Of a stretch of DNA of 64,000 nucleotides, positions 61,953 to 64,000 are shown one piece after another (within the stretch, counting starts at the first letter, position 1; every line of letters begins with the position of its first letter). Both the position numbers and the translations under genes were made by a program. The stretch comes from Janthinobacterium rivuli (lineage in GTDB: Bacteria; Pseudomonadota; Gammaproteobacteria; Burkholderiales; Burkholderiaceae_D): the NCBI RefSeq assembly GCF_009208735.1, contig NZ_WFLJ01000011.1, positions 62,001 through 126,000 of the forward strand, in the 5' to 3' direction. The notes under the pieces were generated by a model. The model was not told the origin of the DNA and made no database searches. It worked only from the letters and a program-made list of their open reading frames with translations.

Positions 61953-62100
61953 GCGGCGCAGCCGCAGGCAAGACTTGCGTTCCGCCAGGACACAATAGTG
62001 CTGGCGGGCAATCCGGGTCAGTAGCCGGTCGCGATCGGAAAGAGGGAGGAGGCGCGCAGCCAGAATGGCCGCGCGAGACACCGCACCTTGCTCAGCAAGG
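61953..62100 (-). ncRNA. Structured 5' leader of mgtA (candidate Mg2+-responsive RNA)
   Basis: From the predicted transcription start (about 62218) to the mgtA ATG there are about 296 nt. This part folds into strong hairpins: CCTTG/CAAGG (62086-62100), a 9-bp stem with loop AUUCU (62053-62075, one G-U pair), CCGCCAG-x-CAC/GTG-x-CTGGCGG (61982-62007), and GCGGC/GCCGC (61953-61965). E. coli and Salmonella mgtA are controlled by a leader of similar length, which senses Mg2+ through RNA folding and a leader peptide. Homology to those is not claimed; only the arrangement matches. Confidence 0.45.
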
Positions 62101-62134
62101 CACGGAGGAAACGGATTTCCGCGTTGCTTGCTGC

Positions 62135-62194
62135 TTAGCTGCCGAGGCAATCACCGATACAAGATCGACTACTGTCACTAGAACAAGTACCCAC
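62135..62194 (-). CDS. Possible 19-residue leader peptide in the mgtA leader
   Basis: A GTG at 62194 is preceded by GGAG at 6 nt spacing and opens a 19-codon frame ending in TAA (62135-62137). The peptide is rich in Cys, Ser, Gly and Asp. It lies at the 5' end of the mgtA leader, where MgtL is found in enterics. It has no sequence relation to MgtL, and whether it is translated is unknown. Confidence 0.25.
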   Translation of the reverse strand: MGTCSSDSSRSCIGDCLGS

Positions 62195-62224
62195 GTGGGA
62201 CTCCGTAAAATGAATAATGCACGG

Positions 62225-62253
62225 ATGATAAAAGTGCATGCTGGCAAGGTCAA
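62225..62253 (-). promoter_or_regulatory. Near-consensus sigma-70 promoter for mgtA
   Basis: On the minus strand TTGACC (62248-62253), a 17-bp spacer and TATCAT (62225-62230) each match consensus at five of six positions. Transcription would start near 62218, giving a leader of about 296 nt before mgtA. Confidence 0.7.
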
Positions 62254-62265
62254 GCAAAGATCTTC

Positions 62266-62287
62266 TACATTACCGAAACGTAATGTA
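62266..62287. promoter_or_regulatory. Inverted repeat TACATTAC-N6-GTAATGTA: candidate operator for both divergent promoters
   Basis: Perfect 8-bp arms around a 6-bp spacer lie 12 bp upstream of the mgtA -35 box and 50 bp upstream of the extended -10 of the + strand unknown gene. It may bind a regulator of mgtA. It is not the tandem PhoP box of enterics. Confidence 0.5.
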
Positions 62288-62337
62288 TGCCCGGTCTTGG
62301 CCACCGGTTCTCTGCCGGCGCTCGTCCTGGCTGCGAT

Positions 62338-62346
62338 TGTTATAAT
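62338..62346 (+). promoter_or_regulatory. Extended -10 promoter for the unknown gene pair
   Basis: TGTTATAAT is a perfect extended -10 (TGnTATAAT). No clear -35 is present, which is normal for such promoters. It lies 47 bp before the 62393 start codon. Confidence 0.55.
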
Positions 62347-62392
62347 CCAGACAGGCCGTCCTGTTCGACGAAGATGCAAGCAAGGCAGGCCC

Positions 62393-63082
62393 ATGAAAGG
62401 CATTCATCCTATGGCACGACTCAAAGAGATCAGGGTAGTGGAAACACCACTGAGCTATTCCAACCAGCGAACCTGGTCTTTCCATCCGAGCGCGCACCAT
62501 GTGCGGCAATTGCTGCTGCATTTTTTGCCGCCCGATTTCGTCCTTGATGGCTCTGCGCTGCTGTCCGTCATCTTCGGCGAAAAACCGGCTGGCGAAGCGC
62601 AGTGCAGCCAGGTGCTGGGCTGCACCAGCTATTATGTGGAAGACTTCGATATCGGCGCCTACATGGCCTGTTCCCCGTCCGAACAACAGGAACGCATGCT
62701 GCTGGAACTGACTGCGGTGCTGCTCCGGCTGGCAAGGGATGCGGATGCCGGGGCCGTCAATCAAGCGGCACGCTGTGTGCGCGACGGCGCATTCGCACTC
62801 CGTATTCCAGTGCGCAAACTATGGCGCTCGTCGCCGGACAAACACTATCGCGTCGAAGTCTACCGATGCCTGGGCCCGGCCATCGGCGAGGTGTGGCAAG
62901 CCCATCTCTTCGACAAAGCCGGAAAACCATTGGCTGTCGACGGCATCACCAGCACGCCAGGCTACCTGGACCGTACCTCCCACTTCAGCAAGTCCCGCTG
63001 GGACGGCGCGTTGTTTCAGATTGTGCATACCGCGATGAATTCCGTCGTCTACAGCCTCGATGCGGCACGGTGCGACACGTGA
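62393..63082 (+). CDS. Hypothetical protein, first of a translationally coupled pair
   Basis: I do not recognise this 229-residue protein. It is soluble, with no signal peptide or membrane segment, and contains a GEAQCSQVLGCTSYYVEDFDIG segment and a Trp/His-containing C-terminal half. Starts at 62393 (AAGG upstream) or 62411 are both possible; the frame is open further upstream but reads through the mgtA leader. The GC content is lower than that of the neighbours. Its stop codon overlaps the next start (TGATG at 63080-63084), so the two products probably act together. Confidence 0.6.
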   Translation: MKGIHPMARLKEIRVVETPLSYSNQRTWSFHPSAHHVRQLLLHFLPPDFVLDGSALLSVIFGEKPAGEAQCSQVLGCTSYYVEDFDIGAYMACSPSEQQERMLLELTAVLLRLARDADAGAVNQAARCVRDGAFALRIPVRKLWRSSPDKHYRVEVYRCLGPAIGEVWQAHLFDKAGKPLAVDGITSTPGYLDRTSHFSKSRWDGALFQIVHTAMNSVVYSLDAARCDT

Positions 63083-63567
63083 TGGCTGGCGTGCAAAATT
63101 ATTTTGAAGTGGAATTGCTGAGGCACTTGCATGGCGCGATAGAGGCAGGGGCCATGCTGGTCGAGGCTGACAGCGCCCGGTATTTTTCCAGGCTTGCGCA
63201 GTGCTATCCCGTTGCCGGTTCCAAAATACGCTGGAGCCGCATACCCGGTTCGATCGAGCGCCATGAAAACGCAGCCGGTCGTCAACTGGCCGCCGGCTGC
63301 GATTTTTTTGGCGAGATGGTGGCGCTGCATGGTTTGACTGGCCAGGCTGTTCATATCGGCGACAACGCCGTCGAGTTTGCCCTGCTGGCGTCCGTTGGGG
63401 AGTTTGCCAGGCATCTGGACGCATTGCTGTCCATTCCACAGCACCATTATTTTGTGGCGGCCGATTATGCGTGGTGCATGGTGCTGGGCATGGAAGGCGG
63501 CATGTCCTTTGGCCGTAGGGCCAATGGCAATGCCGGCACCCGCTTGCACACGTTGGTCTCGGCGTAA
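63082..63567 (+). CDS. Hypothetical protein, second of a translationally coupled pair
   Basis: This 161-residue protein is not recognised. It has an amphipathic first half (YFEVELLRHLHGAIEAGAM) and ends with a segment HHYFVAADYAWCMVLGMEGG. The last part has the look of small immunity-type proteins that guard against polymorphic toxins, but no toxin gene is present, so this is only a resemblance. Its start overlaps the stop of the preceding gene. Confidence 0.6.
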   Translation: MAGVQNYFEVELLRHLHGAIEAGAMLVEADSARYFSRLAQCYPVAGSKIRWSRIPGSIERHENAAGRQLAAGCDFFGEMVALHGLTGQAVHIGDNAVEFALLASVGEFARHLDALLSIPQHHYFVAADYAWCMVLGMEGGMSFGRRANGNAGTRLHTLVSA

Positions 63568-63648
63568 CGGGCAAGCGCCGGGGCAGCGGACGCATGCTTT
63601 CGCGATCCGTTCATGGGCCGGGAAAGACGTCGAACGGCAGGCCCGATT

Positions 63649-64000
63649 TCATGAGGACTTGCCAGTGCTTAAATAAAGTGAATCGGAGAGGATGTGCCAT
63701 AGCGCCGCATGACGCTGCTGCAGCGCGGCGCCGCCCGCGTAGATCAGTTCCACGTGCAGGCTGTCGACGATGCCCAGGTAGGCTTGCGCGTACAGGTCGA
63801 TGCGCGGCGACGATAACGTGGGCGCGAGACGGGCCAGGCTCTGCACGTAATACTGCTGCAGCTGCGCCAGCAAGGCTTCGTAGCCCGTGCCCACTTCCAC
63901 GCGCAGTGGGGCGGGCGGCAAATACGCGGTGCGCAGCAAAAAGCGCAAATGGGCCGAATCCGCATAGCGCTGCGCCATGCGCTCGCAGTACAGGGCGCCT
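63649..64000 (-). CDS. TetR/AcrR-family regulator, C-terminal part (5' end outside window)
   Basis: Only the last 117 codons are visible; the frame is open to the window edge. The ALYCERMAQRYADSAHLRFL segment and the pattern of helices after it match the ligand-binding C-terminal domain of TetR regulators. The N-terminal helix-turn-helix is outside the window, so the call is tentative. An internal ATG at 63978 is not the start. Confidence 0.6.
   Translation of the reverse strand, partial: GALYCERMAQRYADSAHLRFLLRTAYLPPAPLRVEVGTGYEALLAQLQQYYVQSLARLAPTLSSPRIDLYAQAYLGIVDSLHVELIYAGGAALQQRHAALWHILSDSLYLSTGKSS

Noticed and set aside
61923..62150. N-terminal extension of MgtA from an upstream ATG at 62150
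   Set aside because: The extra residues are unlike MgtA, contain predicted stable RNA hairpins, and the ATG at 61922 has an excellent ribosome binding site.
1..64000. tRNA, rRNA, CRISPR array, insertion sequence or prophage
   Set aside because: No transposase, integrase or phage structural proteins, no regularly spaced repeats, and no tRNA or rRNA-like segments were seen.

Overview
This window is GC-rich, densely packed bacterial chromosome. The gene content (ETF-QO, ScoAB CoA transferase, DctA, a RelA with a degenerate HD domain, chemoreceptors without the NWETF tail) and the codon use suggest a betaproteobacterium of the Burkholderiales, most likely Oxalobacteraceae (Janthinobacterium/Massilia-like). 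That placement is an inference; no rRNA or other marker gene is present. I found no tRNA, rRNA, CRISPR array, insertion sequence or prophage.

Layout. 1-5220 (+): end of fliN, then fliP-fliQ-fliR-flhB-flhA, an overlapping flagellar export operon without fliO that ends in a strong terminator. 5302-17629 (-): a FliK-like gene, two short flagellins resembling lateral flagellin LafA, then an eight-gene run: Rieske oxygenase, hexapeptide acyltransferase, SDR, ketoacyl-ACP synthase III, acyl carrier protein, second KAS III, VioA-type sugar aminotransferase, and a giant TPR/GT41 glycosyltransferase. Together these look like a dedicated pathway that makes an N-acylated 4-amino-4,6-dideoxyhexose (viosamine-type) and attaches it to the neighbouring flagellins. 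This is the most interesting system in the window.

17862-34586: housekeeping and metabolism. ETF-QO, an SDR, a methyltransferase / PhyH dioxygenase / methyltransferase trio, a PAS-LuxR regulator next to the ScoAB CoA transferase, DoxX, DctA, an alpha/beta hydrolase with RidA and RelA, a CDF metal exporter, and a pirin/azoreductase pair divergent from a LysR regulator. 34604-46635: Psd, a TonB-dependent receptor, RhlE, a LON-domain protein, a chromosomal KfrA-like coiled-coil protein with its own operator-like repeats, a 120-bp inverted-repeat (MITE-like) element, a JmjC/cupin protein, an ADP-ribosylglycohydrolase, a methyltransferase, a CLC transporter with a GREGT motif, and a PanP-like decarboxylase. 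46767-53940: TrpS with a potentially structured leader, a secreted CocE/NonD-type hydrolase, a DMT permease, a periplasmic binding protein, an MFS transporter and an HD protein.

54237-58309: a chemosensory cluster of cheW and two tandem, largely identical chemoreceptors. 58315-64000: an RNase HI-like protein, a small membrane protein, MgtA, two translationally coupled unknown genes and the C-terminal part of a TetR regulator. MgtA has a near-consensus promoter followed by a leader of about 295 nt rich in hairpins, with a possible leader peptide. It is a good candidate for an undescribed regulatory RNA.

Start sites were moved inward from the longest frame wherever a ribosome binding site or family length argued for it; each case is stated in its entry.
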